64,000 nucleotides of DNA from Zygnema cylindricum (lineage: Eukaryota > Streptophyta > Zygnematophyceae > Zygnematales > Zygnemataceae). Positions 49,026 through 60,399 of the stretch are shown here, piece after piece. The stretch spans positions 108,885 to 172,884 of the forward strand of contig JBBHKE010003360.1 in the NCBI GenBank assembly GCA_037447655.1, given 5' to 3'. A program made the translations under genes and the position numbers. How positions within the stretch are numbered: the first letter of the stretch is position 1; each line of letters opens with the position of its first letter. The notes beneath the pieces were generated by a model. The model was not told the origin of the DNA. It worked only from the letters and a program-made list of their open reading frames with translations, and ran no database searches.

Positions 49026-50478
49026 CTCTCACTACACCTGCTAAACCTTGAATAATGAATAATAAATAGCGGATCTCCTGACTCCTTAAAAATTAAAGTG
49101 CTTTTACTGCTTTGACTTCCTGTAGAAAATATTATATGCTCTAAGGCAACCCCACAAACAATGGTGTATGACAAGTACTTCTCTACTCTATTTACACCTG
49201 ACTGATTGTGACATTGTGACGTGACATTGTGGTTGACTGTGATGACTCGTCATGCTAATTTGGACAGTGCAGATCTGCTGTCACGTCGCATGATACTTCT
49301 CATGCGACCTGAGTGCTCATAAATTTGCCATAGATATGTTATTGTTTGTCTTCCGTCTTTGGTCTTCCTTGTTTGTCTTCTTTCTTCGGTCTTCTTTCTT
49401 GGTTTTCGACAAGTTTTAGGGTTTGTTCCTCTGTTTTTGGAATGCTCGGGAGTCCACCCGAAGTTTTAACCTGGAGCGAAACAATCAGAATTGATAACAC
49501 CTGGTTCAAAACACATTTCCTTTCCTATCGAGAAAAGTCTTTAGAGAACATTTTAAAATTTCAAGTAAAAAATGGAAAGTAACACGGACGATACATTGTA
49601 AAAATGTAGAGTTTTTATGAAGTTTTTTGGTTTTTTTGATGTGAGTACTCTGGCGATATAGGGTATATTCGAGTTTTCTGGCGGTTTAGTGTCATAAATG
49701 TGATTTTTCAAGAGTTAATAGGGCTGCATTCTGAGTTTTCTTATTCAATGTGAATCACACCTGCGTTGAGGTAGCCATAATGAATGCTGTGGTCGTTGTT
49801 AACATGATTTAAAAGATGACAAATAAACTTTCAGCAGGGACAGTGTAATGGTGGCATGTTTAATTGGTAAGTTGCCATACTCTCCTCTCTCTCTCTCTCT
49901 TCACTAGATCAAAGATACAATAAGGTATTGAAAAGAAATCGTTAACTATTGTAAAGACGGGATACATAAGTGAAGCTCGGAAAAGGGATAAGAAGAATGA
50001 ATGATGGAAACCTTTAGGAATAACAACAAAAGAGATTCAAAATCAATAATAATCCAATTTTCAACTCAAACATCAATGCAGGAGCTCCATAAGACATCCT
50101 AAGAACAAATTTTTGCTTCAAATTGTTAATAAAACAAGAAAAATCAAAAATCTCTACCTCAATAATCAGAAAATTCGACAAGGAATGACAAAATGGATGA
50201 GAAACTCTACAGCATGTGAAAGATTTTTGAACAAAAGGAACAAAAATGGATCAATAAAGTATTTTACCGATTAAATAAAGGAGAAAAAAAAAAAAGCATA
50301 AGAGTCACGTGGATCTAGTTAAGCATGACATTAAGCTTAGTACATGGTCAAAACCTGCTGGAAAATTCGAGTCACAAAAAGCGATAAAACGACAGAAAAA
50401 ACGTTGTCTCTTACCAAAAAACGATGATTGCCAGTTAGGGTAAAGCAGGTTTGATGACATACTTTCAAAGGCAAAACA
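49026..50478. other. GH1 upstream region; no gene seen
   Basis: It should contain the GH1 promoter. It holds CATTGTGACGTGACATTGTG-type repeats near 49210 and the string GTCTTCTTTCTTCGGTCTTC near 49375. Short open frames have no family signature. Confidence 0.45.
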
Positions 50479-50538
50479 TTAACGGGACAAACTGAAATAA
50501 CGGAAGCCGGAATCCAGAAGCGAACGACCTCTTTCCGA

Positions 50539-51065
50539 CACGTGGAAGTCCAGTTTCTCGACTAATTCGAAAACGGCAAATGGTTCGATTTCAACTAGGA
50601 TGCTTTTCCATGTAGTTTCAAGACAATTTGTTCCACGTGACATGAGCTTTGTCGTTTGAAGTGACGCAAACATGGAAAAGTCCCCTAACGCTCATGCCTT
50701 ACATTACCTTGACTAGAGGATTAACGTCGGACAATTTGATATTTTCTATACTTTCAGTTCGCTCGACAATCTTGCTTACGACACGTCACTTTCTTTTACC
50801 ATGGCTGCGTTTCCACGTGTACTCAATCTGCGACGCTGTCGCTTTGGAGAGCAATCATTGTCGCAGGTGAGTTTTACAGTTCTTCACTCCCAACGCTCTC
50901 GATGAGCGATGTGGTCCTGATCAACGGTCAATGTTCACGCGCACAACCAGTGGAGTTTCCCATCGTCCTTCCTAATTCCTGCGACTGCGACACTGTCGCA
51001 CACATGCGATTTTTCGCCGCTGTCGCAAAACTTTTTAGCGTGTGACCGACATGTGCCGACACGTG
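50539..51065. promoter_or_regulatory. Second group of G-boxes
   Basis: CACGTG occurs at 50539, 50634, 50814 and 51060, with an ACACGTC half-site near 50780. Repeats of CGAC.CTGTCGC type (about 50831 and 50983-51025) lie between them. The nearest gene start is GH1, more than 1.5 kb away, so the target is uncertain. A neighbouring unrecognised gene is possible. Confidence 0.5.
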
Positions 51066-53340
51066 GTTTGCATCAGATATGGATTATCTACAAAGAAAAC
51101 CAAATGAAACTGGTATAAACTCCAAGGAGAAAGAGAGAAACAAAATCAAAAGGGAAGATACAAACATTTTTTATATGCTCACCTACAAAGTGCCATTTCT
51201 CCCTATTCTCTAAACTGCTCCAAATTTCAGTTACAGTGCCTACATCGTAAAAAGGTTGTTGCTCCTATGAAGACATACCTTCATATCTATGGTAAAGTAA
51301 CTTTTTTTTTTCGTTTTGGAATTGAATAGCACCATTTTCTGACCACTTTAAAGGCGGATACTGCAAGTTTTTTCTCTTTGGTTTCGATTTGCAACATGAA
51401 TCTGTATATACCTTTCTCTGAGGTTCCTTGAATGTTCACAATTAAGGAAAACCTTTAAGACGTCGACTGTCAGTTTTAGACAAGTCCTCCAGCCACTCGT
51501 GAAGCCAATTTACAACTAGGAAGCGATCTTAGGTTATTTTAGGTCTTTTTGTTGACATATTCCGTGTGTTATTGCAACCAATTTACATTTCCGCATCTGA
51601 TGTATCTAATACGTCATCATCTGGTCATGATGGAAGAGGTAACATCATTCTTAATAATCCTTATTGAGTTGGATACAGTCCTCTTTTAAATGACGTGTTT
51701 TAAGGAAGATGATGTACGATAATATTCATCTCGTATGACTTTCACTTACCCTTTTGACCTTTCGGTCTGGTCAGTATTTACGTCGCTTTTGTCATTTTGA
51801 AGTGCTCTCCACCATGTTTCAAATGTGCGAAAACTGTTGGAAACGCTATACATGTATTATGTTGTATAATACGCATATAGGGTAGGGTAATAATATATAG
51901 TGTTTCCAGTATAGTATGTCGATTGTTTACGTTTGACCTACGCTCTCCGAGCTCAATATGCTAACCCACCAAAGCTGCTCAGGATGACATCATCACCATG
52001 ATGACATCATTACCATGGTTTCCATGACAAATAAAACACAAAAATCTGATCAAACATTTGGACATGCGACAAAATTTTATGAAGCTCTTCACCATCACAA
52101 TCCAGCACAGCTGAAGTAATTTATGTGGCCATCGTTAGGCCATTGTACAGTAGACAGTGGACAAATAAGACATTTACAAAATATTTTCAACCATTGGCAA
52201 AACATTGACATTAGGAAACCGACAAAAAAGTTACTTTCGAGCCATTTGATCTCTTGGTCTACATATAAATCCTCCTTGTAGCCATAAAGATAGCGTGGAA
52301 GGTAACTTGGTCCATGCCTTAGTTAGTAAGCTACTCTACTCTACTGATTATTTAAACGCACGTCGCTATTAGGGTTAATAACACTAATTTGGTCGCAACT
52401 TTTTTTGGCCGAAAATCATGAAATAGTGCTAACAACAGTTTTTAAGCGAGCTACAATCTGCCACGTCTTCTTGCACTAAATTGGTATTATGTATCCTAAT
52501 TTCGCATTAACACTATTAATTTCTTAATGCTAACAAAGATGGGCAGTGTAGTAATGAATGATGTAATAACGATAACTGGTCCAACAGATAATATCAACAC
52601 TTTGGTTTGTCGAGTCGATTAGTTACAAAACAGAATTAAGAATTAGACAATGTATAGAGAGATGTTAGGCGAGTGTATGCTCGTAGAGTTTTTGTGGTAC
52701 CTGTGGTACTTGCATTACATGTTTTTAACCTTTTGGAATTCATAAAACCAACAAATGAAAAGCCTGTAATGTTAAATATTGCTCCTACCTCTCTCCCTCT
52801 CTCCCTCTCTCCCTCCCTCAAGTCAATTCTCCATTTCGAATAGTTTTTCACTAACGCTATACATGCTTGTAATCTCTGTGCCTTATACTTATCTGAATCT
52901 TTTTGCTCTTTTTAAATGTCTATTGCAAGTTCACCCATTTTTTTTGCCAGTTTTTGAACAACTTCCTCCCCTTGTGCCGTTCAAATTATTGGCTCGGCAA
53001 CTGATCTAACCGTATTCTCAAACTGAGCCCCAGATAGTTTCCATCCCTATCGGTTCACTCTCTATTGCCTCCATGGACAAAATAGAAAATAGATTTCCTG
53101 CAACCGACGGAAAATGTGGAAATACTCAAGGTCAAGAAACTGCATCCAGCATATTCTTAAACAAAAAGATAGCGGCTCAAAAATGTTAGAAATAGTATCC
53201 AACAAATTCTCAAGCAAAAGATAACGACTTAAAAAATATTAGGAATCAACACCAAGAAATTGTATCCACCAAATTCTCAAATAAACAAATAGCCACTCAT
53301 ACGTATCAGAAACAGTATTCAGCAAATTTTGAAACAGGGA
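51066..53340. other. Spacer with one MITE and no recognised gene
   Basis: Apart from the M8 element (52341-52552) and a CTCTCTCCCTC tract at about 52788-52818, I see no coding signature. The strings AACAGTATTCAGCAAATT and similar recur near 53130-53330. Confidence 0.45.
52341..52552. mobile_element. MITE-like element M8
   Basis: Left ...GCACGTCGCTATTAGGGTTA and the reverse complement of the right end, TACACTGCCCATCTTTGTTA, are imperfect inverted repeats in the style of M1-M7. The right end is followed by TAG. It is the most decayed member. Confidence 0.5.
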
Positions 53341-53402
53341 AGTAATGACTTAAACAGGGGAGGAGGGGAAAGGAAACCTTTTTCGGATAAATGTGTCTAC
53401 GT

Positions 53403-53722
53403 TGGTCCCACCCTTCCCACCCTTCCCACCCTTCCCACCTTTCCCACCCTTGCTACCCTTGCCACCCTTCCCACCCTCCACCCTTCCCACCCTTCCTACC
53501 CTGTCGCTTCCACCGCTCCCGCTCCCCTGAATTCTGACAAGGTACCACCCTTGCTACCCTTCCCACCTTTCCCACCCTTTCCACTTTTCCCACCCTTCCT
53601 ACCCTTCCCACCTGTCGCTTCCATAGCTGCCCTGATTTTTGACAGGGTACCACCCTTGCTACCCCTCCCACCCTTCACCACCCTTGCTACCCTTGCTACC
53701 CTTCCTACCATTCCCACGCTTC
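53403..53722 (-). repeat. (CCCACCCTT)n minisatellite with two exon-edge echoes
   Basis: CCCACCCTTCCCACCCTTGC-type units are interrupted twice by copies of the neighbouring exon edge: about 53497-53556 (TGTCGCTTCCACCGCTCC..CTGAATTCTGACA) and 53605-53660 (TGTCGCTTCCATAGCTGCCC, TGATTTTTGACAGGGTA). The true edge is at about 53728-53766. Confidence 0.82.
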
Positions 53723-53741
53723 CCACCAGTCGCTTCCACCG

Positions 53742-54090
53742 CTACCCTGAATTCTGACAGGGTACGATAGTACACGGGCAAATTAAAGGAGTTTATAGAT
53801 GATGGTTGGAGCTCCCCTTCCTTTACAAGGGCTTGCCATGACTTGTCCAAAAGCTCCACCCACCACCTCTCAACAATGAGGCCATGGCTACCATCCTCAA
53901 TGTTTTTTTCTCCTGAACAAGGAACCAATAGCCATAATAGTCCCCCTTTCGTAGGCTCATTGACTCGTGCGACAAGAAAGCGAACCAAGTCTTTTTTTGC
54001 TTGTTTTGCATATGATTCTTGTACCTCTATTACTTTTGAATACTTATTCCAAATGGTACCAGGATTAGGAATCCCATTACTGTCAACGTG
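53742..54090 (-). CDS. Orphan coding exon, family not recognised
   Basis: On the minus strand an open frame runs SHVDSNGIPNPGTIWNKYSK, VIEVQESYAKQAKKDLVRFL, VARVNEPTKGGLLWLLVPCS, ending ...YYRTLSEFRVAVEATG at a likely donor (G|GTGGGA). It reads like real protein: mixed composition, Trp/Tyr-containing, no repeats. Upstream in the same frame (54090-54300) is a Lys/Arg/Glu-rich coiled region (about 70 residues, such as KKQQKQKERKRKKVKNWKRS). The frame then enters antisense of the repeated module beginning at 54302, so the gene is probably interrupted there. I do not know the family. Confidence 0.5.
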
Positions 54091-54301
54091 ACTTTCTTCT
54101 TCGTTTTTTTTTTTTTTCGAACGTTTCCAATTTTTGACTTTTTTTCTCTTCCTTTCTTTTTGCTTCTGTTGTTTTTTTCTTACTTTTGTCCTCACTTTCC
54201 TCGTTTCCTCCTCTCTTGTTCCTTCTTTTTTCAATTTTGTCCTTTCCCTTGTCCTTTCCCTCTTCAGTTTTGTCCTTTCCTCCTGTATTGTTACTAGCAC
54301 T

Positions 54302-54858
54302 AGTGCATGGGTTGGAAGAAAGCCAATGGAGAGATGTACAAGATATTGCCACGTGGAGGAAATTAAATTCGCAAAGACGACTGTAAAAGGATCCTGCGAC
54401 AACCACACTAAAAAAATCTTGACCAGCTTGAGGTCCATCTAGAGGGAGGGCAGCCATGGATAGATCTTTTTGAAAAATCAACTCCAAAAGATGGTTGAAA
54501 TCATTTTCTGGAAGATCTAGAAGAATAAGGTGACGTCACATGAGGATGAGGAATAAGCGAGACAGTTACAGAGGGCAGAAACGACAAAAGAAACTTGTCT
54601 GAGAGTATTTGAACCAGTAGAGCAGCCAAAATCTGCCACGTGGAAGGCGGAGGGAAGAGGATTTGGAAAGGGAAGGTGGTAAGTGTGTGTAAGAGAGAAG
54701 GAAGAGCTTTTTCAAACATGGTTATTTGTGGCTGTGAAGGCGGAGGGAAGAGGATTTGGAAAGTGAAGGTGGTAAGTGTGTGTAAGAGAGAAGGAAGAGC
54801 TTTTTCAAACATGGTTATTTGTGGCTGTGAATTATTACAGTAGCTTAATGCAATTATG
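54302..54858. repeat. Left flank unit of duplicated module 1
   Basis: This is closely similar to 58942-59404 (shared start AGTGCATGGG..GGAAGAAAGCC). On the plus strand a nearly open frame in the second copy reads DQLEVHLEGGQAWMDLFKNQ, LQKMVEIISWKIKKNKVTSH, which looks protein-derived but unrecognised. Copy 1 has an extra tandem duplication of about 93 bp (54644-54736 and 54737-54830, AAGGCGGAGGGAAGAGGATT) that copy 2 lacks. Confidence 0.75.
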
Positions 54859-55853
54859 TGTCCTCCATTGGACTACAGAATTAAGGAAGCCTCTAGATAG
54901 TTTTAAACTAACCCACTTCAAGCCACAACCACTTCTGCCCAGGAAAACAAACTGACAGTCTAACTGCACCTATGTGCAGCGTGGACTCCCTTGAGTCCGT
55001 GGCAAAAAGAATCACTGAAAACGGCCAACAAGCCGATAAGTTATGACCCGGCAAAGATGCCAATTTTATACAAAGCTCTTTTAGAGAGAGGTGACTACCT
55101 ACCAGATTTTCCTAAGTCCTAAACCCTTTTCACAGCTCCTACCTACTAAAGTACGAACCAATCATATGACTGCAAAGTACAGAAAGGTACTACGGCCGAT
55201 GTCCTTTCTGTACGGCATGTGTATGACAAAGCCACTGAGTGGACGCGTGTCACCCTTCCACTCGTCCGTATGTTCCTCGGAATCCCTGCGACCAAACGTT
55301 ATCCCTCCACGTGGCGCCAGGTCATGCCACGTCCATAAACGCCAAAGTGACCATTCCGCGATCTCGGCAGTATTGTGTGCCGTCGGATTAAATCTGACAT
55401 TAAATGCCGGCCGTCAAAACAAAATCAGATTCATTTGTTTCGTGCAAAATGACGTCCACACTAAACTTTAACTAGTTCTATGTTCTTTCGTACATATTTT
55501 ACTTAATCGGTTTTAGTACCATACAGTAGTTTAGATACATATCACACCCTATATATCCTAACGGACTTCTACGACAGACTGGTTAGAGCTAACGGCTACG
55601 CCGCGCTCTGCCGGTCGGAGGTCCGAGTCCTGTCGGACTGAACCTTTGATTGAGAGTGACTTAAGTCACTTTTTAGTCCTGCCTATAGAGCTGAGGTAGC
55701 CATGGATCCATCACTCTCTCTCTCTCCTTCAGTGACTACAACAAGTATGGGGGCAAGAGAGAAGAGATGGAGGCAAGCTGACTGTATTTTTCTTATCTGT
55801 TTCCGCTAATTTATTTAGGCCTAGAAAATACCCAAAAACTATTTATTTCAACA
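54859..55853 (-). repeat. LTR of copia element 1 (3' LTR in element orientation)
   Basis: On the minus strand it begins TGTTGAAATAAATAGTTTTT and ends ...GGACA (TG...CA form). It is preceded by a polypurine tract (AAAATAAGGGGAG) at the end of the internal region. Length is about 995 bp. The other three LTRs (57410-58416, 59405-60386, 61942-62948) are strongly similar. It contains an antisense tRNA-like module at 55571-55640. Confidence 0.88.
55571..55640 (+). repeat. tRNA-like module in LTR (copy 1 of 4)
   Basis: ACTGGTTAGAGCTAACGG resembles a tRNA D-arm/A box, and GGAGGTCCGAGTCCTG a T-arm/B box (GGTTCGAGTCC in the other copies). Short arms CGACAG and CTGTCGG flank it. It is on the plus strand, antisense to the copia element. 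Other copies are at 58114-58183, 60100-60170 and 62648-62717. Confidence 0.65.
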
Positions 55854-55866
55854 CTCCCCTTATTTT

Positions 55867-57409
55867 CTAGTCTAATTTTAACTTTTCTTTTAATCCACAT
55901 TTTTCTATACAATATTTTAACTTGGGAGACGGCACAGGTTTGGTCATCATGTAAGCCACCATTTCTTCATCAGATTTATACACAAGATTTACAAATTTAT
56001 TTTCAACCTTTTCCCTCACGAAGCTCAATCTTATGTCCATATGCTTAGCCTTGAAATGATGTTTTAAATTAGCTGCAATAGCAATGGCAACCTGATTATC
56101 ACAAAAAACTTCATGCACTCCCTCCTTCATATACCCCAATTCTTGCAACAAGGATTTGACCCACATCAACTCTTTCACAGCCGAACAAGAGGCCATATAC
56201 TCAGCCTCCATAGTAGACTGAGCAACCACCTTTTGTTGCTTACTGCTCCAACAACAAGCACCTTCCCTCACATACAACACATATCAAATGTGCATCTTCT
56301 CATAAATGCATCCCCATAACTTGCATCACTCCAAGTAGTGATATCAGTGTGCTCCCCTCCGAAATGCAATCATAACTCTCTAGTTCCAACTGAATATCTC
56401 ATGACTCTTTTGGCTGCCTCCCTATCTCTTTCCTATGATCGTTAAGACTCCTACTTAGGACTCTTACTGCTGCCGCTATGTCCGACCTTGTACAGTTTAT
56501 AAAATAGATCAAACTTCCTACAACTTGTCTATAAGGGATAGACTTTATAAACTCTCTCTCCTCTGGACTCATCTGATCATCTAAGATTATCACTCCTCCT
56601 TCTACACTCCCTTCACTTATTTTTTTCAAGTCCATGGGAGTGGTACAACTGTTAGCCTTTTCCATCTGGAATTTCTCAAGCATATTACCTATTGCTTCTT
56701 TCAGAGTAACTCTGATAATCCTTTTCCCCCTATCTCTCTCCATTTGGATCCCCAAAATGTATCTTGCCTCACCTAAATCTTTCATATCAAATCTGCTTCT
56801 AAGATCTTTTTTTTACTCTATATATCTTTTCCAAGGACTTACTGAGCACAAGCAGATCATCCACATAGATTGCAATAAAAATGACACCATTGTAATCTTC
56901 AAACATATAGATAGAATGGTCAGAGCTGATCCGGATATATCCGAGACCGATGAGAAACTCATCTTGTTTCTTATTCCACTGTTGGGGAGCCTGCTTCAGT
57001 CCATATAACGACTTTATGAGGCCAAAGCTTGAGTGAGGTGCCTTTGAATGAAGTTTTTGGCAGCCATATTTACGTCTTCCCACATTCGAGTATTGTTTTC
57101 CACGGTCTTCACAACCGCCGCTCCTGATGTCGTGGCAATAGGAGTGAGGGGTGACTCCTTCCCTTTCCCCTTTTCGGACACACTGCTGTACCCATCATCT
57201 ACCTCCTCCGTTGAAGCAGTTGCTCTTGCAAAAACCTTACTCCTCCAAATCCTGGTGGAGTTCCCAAAAGTGGACATTTCACTTGTCCACTTACGATATC
57301 CAGTATCGTTTTTCGCACAAAGCCCCCATCATCATGGCTTCCCAATAGATGAACCCATATCCATTGAAGGTGGGCACCCTCGAGGGTCGGCCCATAACCT
57401 GCACTTCTG
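55867..57409 (-). pseudogene. Copia pol remnant 1 (gag start, RT end, RNase H)
   Basis: Starting from 57400 on the minus strand: MGRPSRVPTFNGYGFIYWEA is a typical copia gag start (P.FNG..Y.YW), soon broken by stops. Then ENNTRMWEDVNMAAKNFI joins directly to the RT motif FGLIKSLYGLKQAPQQW (about 57030), and IAIYVDDLLVLSKS holds the catalytic YVDD. RT continues to PYRQVVGSLIYFINCTRSDI. RNase H follows as QSTMEAEYMASCSAVKELMW and FCDNQVAIAIA, ending at 55867. Frames are broken near 56280-56400 and 56790. It is not translatable as one polyprotein. Confidence 0.9.
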
Positions 57410-58416
57410 TGTTCTCCATTGGACAACAGAATTCATGAAGCCTCTCGATAATTTTAAGCTAACCCACTTCAAGCCACAACCACTGCTTCCCAAAAAGGCA
57501 AACTGATAGTTTGACTGCACCCCTGTGCAGCCTGGACTCCCCTGAGTCCGTAGCAAAAAGAATCACTGAAAACGGTCGATAAGTTATGACCCGGCAAAGA
57601 TGCCAATTTCATACAAAGCTCTCTTAGAGAACGGTGACTACCTACCAGATTTTCTTAAGTCCTAAACCCCTCTCACGGCTCCTATCTACTGAAGTACGAA
57701 CCAATTATATGACTGTAAAGTACAGAAAGGTTTTACGGCCGATGTCTTTTCTGTACGACCTGTGTATGACAAAGCCACTGAGTGGACGCGTGTCACCCTT
57801 CCACTCGTCCGTATGTTCCCCGGAATTCTTGCGACCAAAAGTTATCCCTCCACGTGGCGCCTGGTCATGCCACGTCCATAAACGCCAAAGTGACCATTCC
57901 GCGATCTGGGCAGTGATGTGTGCCGTCGGATGAAATCTAACATTAAATGTCGGCCGTCGTAACAAAATCCGATTCATTTGTTTCGTGCAAAATGACGTCC
58001 GCACTAAACTTTAACTAGTTTTATATTCCTTCGTACACATTTTTGTTAATCGGTTTTAGTACCATATAATAGTTTAAATACATATCACACCCTATATATC
58101 CTAACGGACTTCTACGACAGACTGGTTAGAGCTAACGGCTACGCCGGGCTCTGCTGGTTGGAGGTTCGAGTCCTGCCGAACTGAACCTTTGGTTGAGAGT
58201 GACTTAAGTCACTCTTTAGTCCTACCTATGGAGCTGAGGTAGCCATGGCTTCATCACTCTCTCTCTCTCCTTCAGTGACTACAACAAGTATGGGGGCAAG
58301 AGAGAAGAGATGGGGGCAAGAGAGAAGAGATGGAGGCAGGTTGCCTGTATTTTTCTTATTTGTTTCCGCTAATATATTTAGACCTAGAAAATACGCAAAA
58401 ACTATTTATTTCAACA
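57410..58416 (-). repeat. LTR of copia element 1 (5' LTR in element orientation)
   Basis: It is about 1,007 bp long with the same TGTTGAAAT...CA ends as its partner. The neighbouring internal sequence GCAGGTTATGGGCC may be a degenerate primer-binding site. A duplicated GGGGGCAAGAGAGAAGAGAT unit (about 58292-58330) is shared with LTR 4 but absent from LTRs 1 and 3. Confidence 0.85.
58114..58183 (+). repeat. tRNA-like module in LTR (copy 2 of 4)
   Basis: ACTGGTTAGAGCTAACGG and GGAGGTTCGAGTCCTGCC: this copy has a perfect B-box core GGTTCGAGTCC. The context is the same as copy 1. Confidence 0.7.
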
Positions 58417-58464
58417 CTTAAGCTATGTTTGCCACCTTGCATGGGCATCATGGTAGTAGCTGAA
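58417..58464. repeat. Shared right flank of modules 1 and 2
   Basis: CTTAAGCTATGTTTGCCACC then TTGCATGGGCATCATGGTAG is repeated at 62949-62998. Since it lies outside the LTR in both modules, it shows that the flank was duplicated together with the element. Confidence 0.85.
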
Positions 58465-58474
58465 NNNNNNNNNN
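58465..58474. other. Assembly gap (10 N)
   Basis: Ten undetermined bases follow TAGTAGCTGAA. In the second module the same point continues GAGCTCGCCATGG and then a very long (GA)n tract, so the gap probably hides a similar tract of unknown length. Confidence 0.95.
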
Positions 58475-58941
58475 TTCATGCAGCATGCTGCGATTAAGTT
58501 TTGCCTATGGTGCGTGTATCCGTTTTGAATTAGCGTCGTACGACGTACTTTATAAAACTGAATCTATGTACGCCGTATACAGTTCTAGTTAAATGAATTT
58601 TATCCACTCGAACTAAATATATATCTATCACATACCATAGCATTTGCATTGGTCCTAGTCTATTAGGATAAAGCTGACCGCTACCGGTCAACTTGACGAA
58701 CCGCAAGTACTGGGATCAAATCTCTGGTCCGTCAAGTATATTTTTAGTAACCTAATAAAAATAGCTGTCTGTTGAACTAAGGCAGCCATGGATCAACCTC
58801 TCTCTCTTACCTTGAGTGACTACAACAAGTATTGGAGCTAGAGAGCGGAGGTGGAGGCAGGCTGTCCGTCTTTTTTCTTTTTCCTTTTATAAAAACATTT
58901 TTAAACCTAGAAAATACTCTAGAAATCTATAAATTTCAACA
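58475..58941 (-). repeat. Diverged solo LTR-like sequence
   Basis: It ends (plus strand) GGCAGCCATGGATCAACCTC, GAGTGACTACAACAAGTAT and AAATTTCAACA, parallel to the main LTR end (GTAGCCATGG.., AGTGACTACAACAAGTAT.., ATTTCAACA), but is otherwise much diverged. A tRNA-like CTGGGATCAAATCTCTGG lies at about 58709. I read it as an older related LTR. Confidence 0.6.
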
Positions 58942-59404
58942 AGTGCATGGGCCGGAAGAAAGCCAATGGAGAGATGTACAAGATATTGCCACGTGGAGGA
59001 AATTAGATTCGCAAAGACGACCGTAAAAGGATCTTGCGACAACCACACGAAAAAAATCTTGACCAGCTTGAAGTCCATCTGGAGGGAGGGCAGGCATGGA
59101 TGGATCTTTTTAAAAATCAACTCCAAAAGATGGTTGAAATCATTTCTTGGAAGATCAAGAAGAATAAGGTGACGTCACATGAGGATGAGGACGAAGCGAG
59201 ACGGTTACTGAGGGCAGAAACGACAAAAGAAACTTGTTTGAGAGTATTTGAACCAGTAGAGCAGCCAAAATCTGCCACGTGGAAGGCGGAGGGAAGAGGA
59301 TTTGGAAAGGGAAGGTGGTAAGTGTATGTAAGAGAGAAGGAAGAACTTTTTCAAACATGGTTATTTGTGGTTGTGAATTATTACAGTAGCTTAATGCAAT
59401 TATG
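58942..59404. repeat. Left flank unit of duplicated module 2
   Basis: Second copy of 54302-54858, without the 93-bp tandem duplication. Its plus-strand frame 59034-59321 (QLEVHLEGGQAWMDLFKNQL, then SHEDEDEARRLLRAETTKET) is longer than in copy 1. The family is unknown. Confidence 0.75.
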
Positions 59405-60386
59405 TGTCCTCCATTGGACTACAGAATTCAGGAAGTCTTTAGATAGTTTTTAACTAACCCACTTCTGCCCAAGAAGACAAACTGACAGTCTAACTGCACC
59501 CTTGTGCAGCCTGGACTACTCTGAGTCCGTAGCAAAAAGAATCACTAAAAACGGCCAACAAGCCGATAAGTTATGACCCGGCAAAGATGCCAATTTTATA
59601 CAAAGCTCTCTCAGAGAGAGGTGACTACCTACCAGATTTTCCTAAGTCCTAAACCCCTTTCACAGCTCCTACCTACTAAAGTACGAACCAATGCTATGAC
59701 TATAAAGTACAGAAAGTACTACGGCTGATGTCCTTTCTATACGGCATGTGTATGACAAAGCCACTGAGTGGACGCGTGTCACCCTTCCACTCGTCCGTAT
59801 GTTCCCCGGAATCCCTGCGACCAAACGTTATCCCTCCACGTGGCGCCAGGTCATTCCACGTCCATAAACTCCAAGGTGACCATTCCGCGATCTCGGCAGT
59901 ATTGTGTGCCGTCGGATTAAATCTGACATTAAATGTCGACCGTCAAAACAAAATCAGATTCATTTGTTTTGTGCGAAATGACGCCCACACTAAACTTTAA
60001 CTAGTTATATGTTCTTTCGTACATATTTTAGTTAATCGGTTTTAGTACCATACAATAGTTTAAATACATATCACACCCTATATATCTTAACGGACTTCTA
60101 CGACAGACTAGTTAGAGCTAACGGCTACGTCGCGCTCTGCCGGTCGGAGGTTCGAGTCCTGTCGGACTGAACCTTTCATTGAGAGTGACTTAAGTCACTC
60201 TCTAGTCCTACCTATAGAGCTAAGGTAGCCATGGCTTCATCACTCTCTCTCTCTCTCTCGTTCAGTGACTACAACAAGTATGGGGGCAAGAGAGAAGAGA
60301 TGGAGGCAAGCTGACTGTATTTTTCTTATCTGTTTCCGCTAATATATTTAGACTTAGAAAATACCCAAAAACTATTTATTTCAACA
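59405..60386 (-). repeat. LTR of copia element 2 (3' LTR)
   Basis: It is about 982 bp long with TG...CA ends, and is preceded in element orientation by the same polypurine tract (plus strand CTCCCCTTATTTTCTAG at 60387-60403). Confidence 0.87.
60100..60170 (+). repeat. tRNA-like module in LTR (copy 3 of 4)
   Basis: ACTAGTTAGAGCTAACGG and GGAGGTTCGAGTCCTGTC. The A-box side has one change relative to copies 1 and 2, while the B box is intact. Confidence 0.65.
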
Positions 60387-60399
60387 CTCCCCTTATTTT

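Larger units (their letters stand above)
54859..58416 (-). mobile_element. Ty1/copia element 1, internally deleted
   Basis: The order in element orientation is 5' LTR (57410-58416), a short gag start, a large deletion, the last part of reverse transcriptase and RNase H, a polypurine tract and the 3' LTR (54859-55853). Integrase and most of gag and pol are missing, so it is non-autonomous. The same deletion is found in element 2. Confidence 0.88.

Noticed and set aside
53659-54438. Single 259-residue protein
   Set aside because: The frame crosses the boundary of the duplicated module at 54302; its N-terminal part is antisense of that repeat, so only the downstream portion is listed.
55571-55640. 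A functional tRNA gene
   Set aside because: D- and T-arm-like strings are present but acceptor and anticodon stems do not form convincingly, and it recurs inside LTRs.
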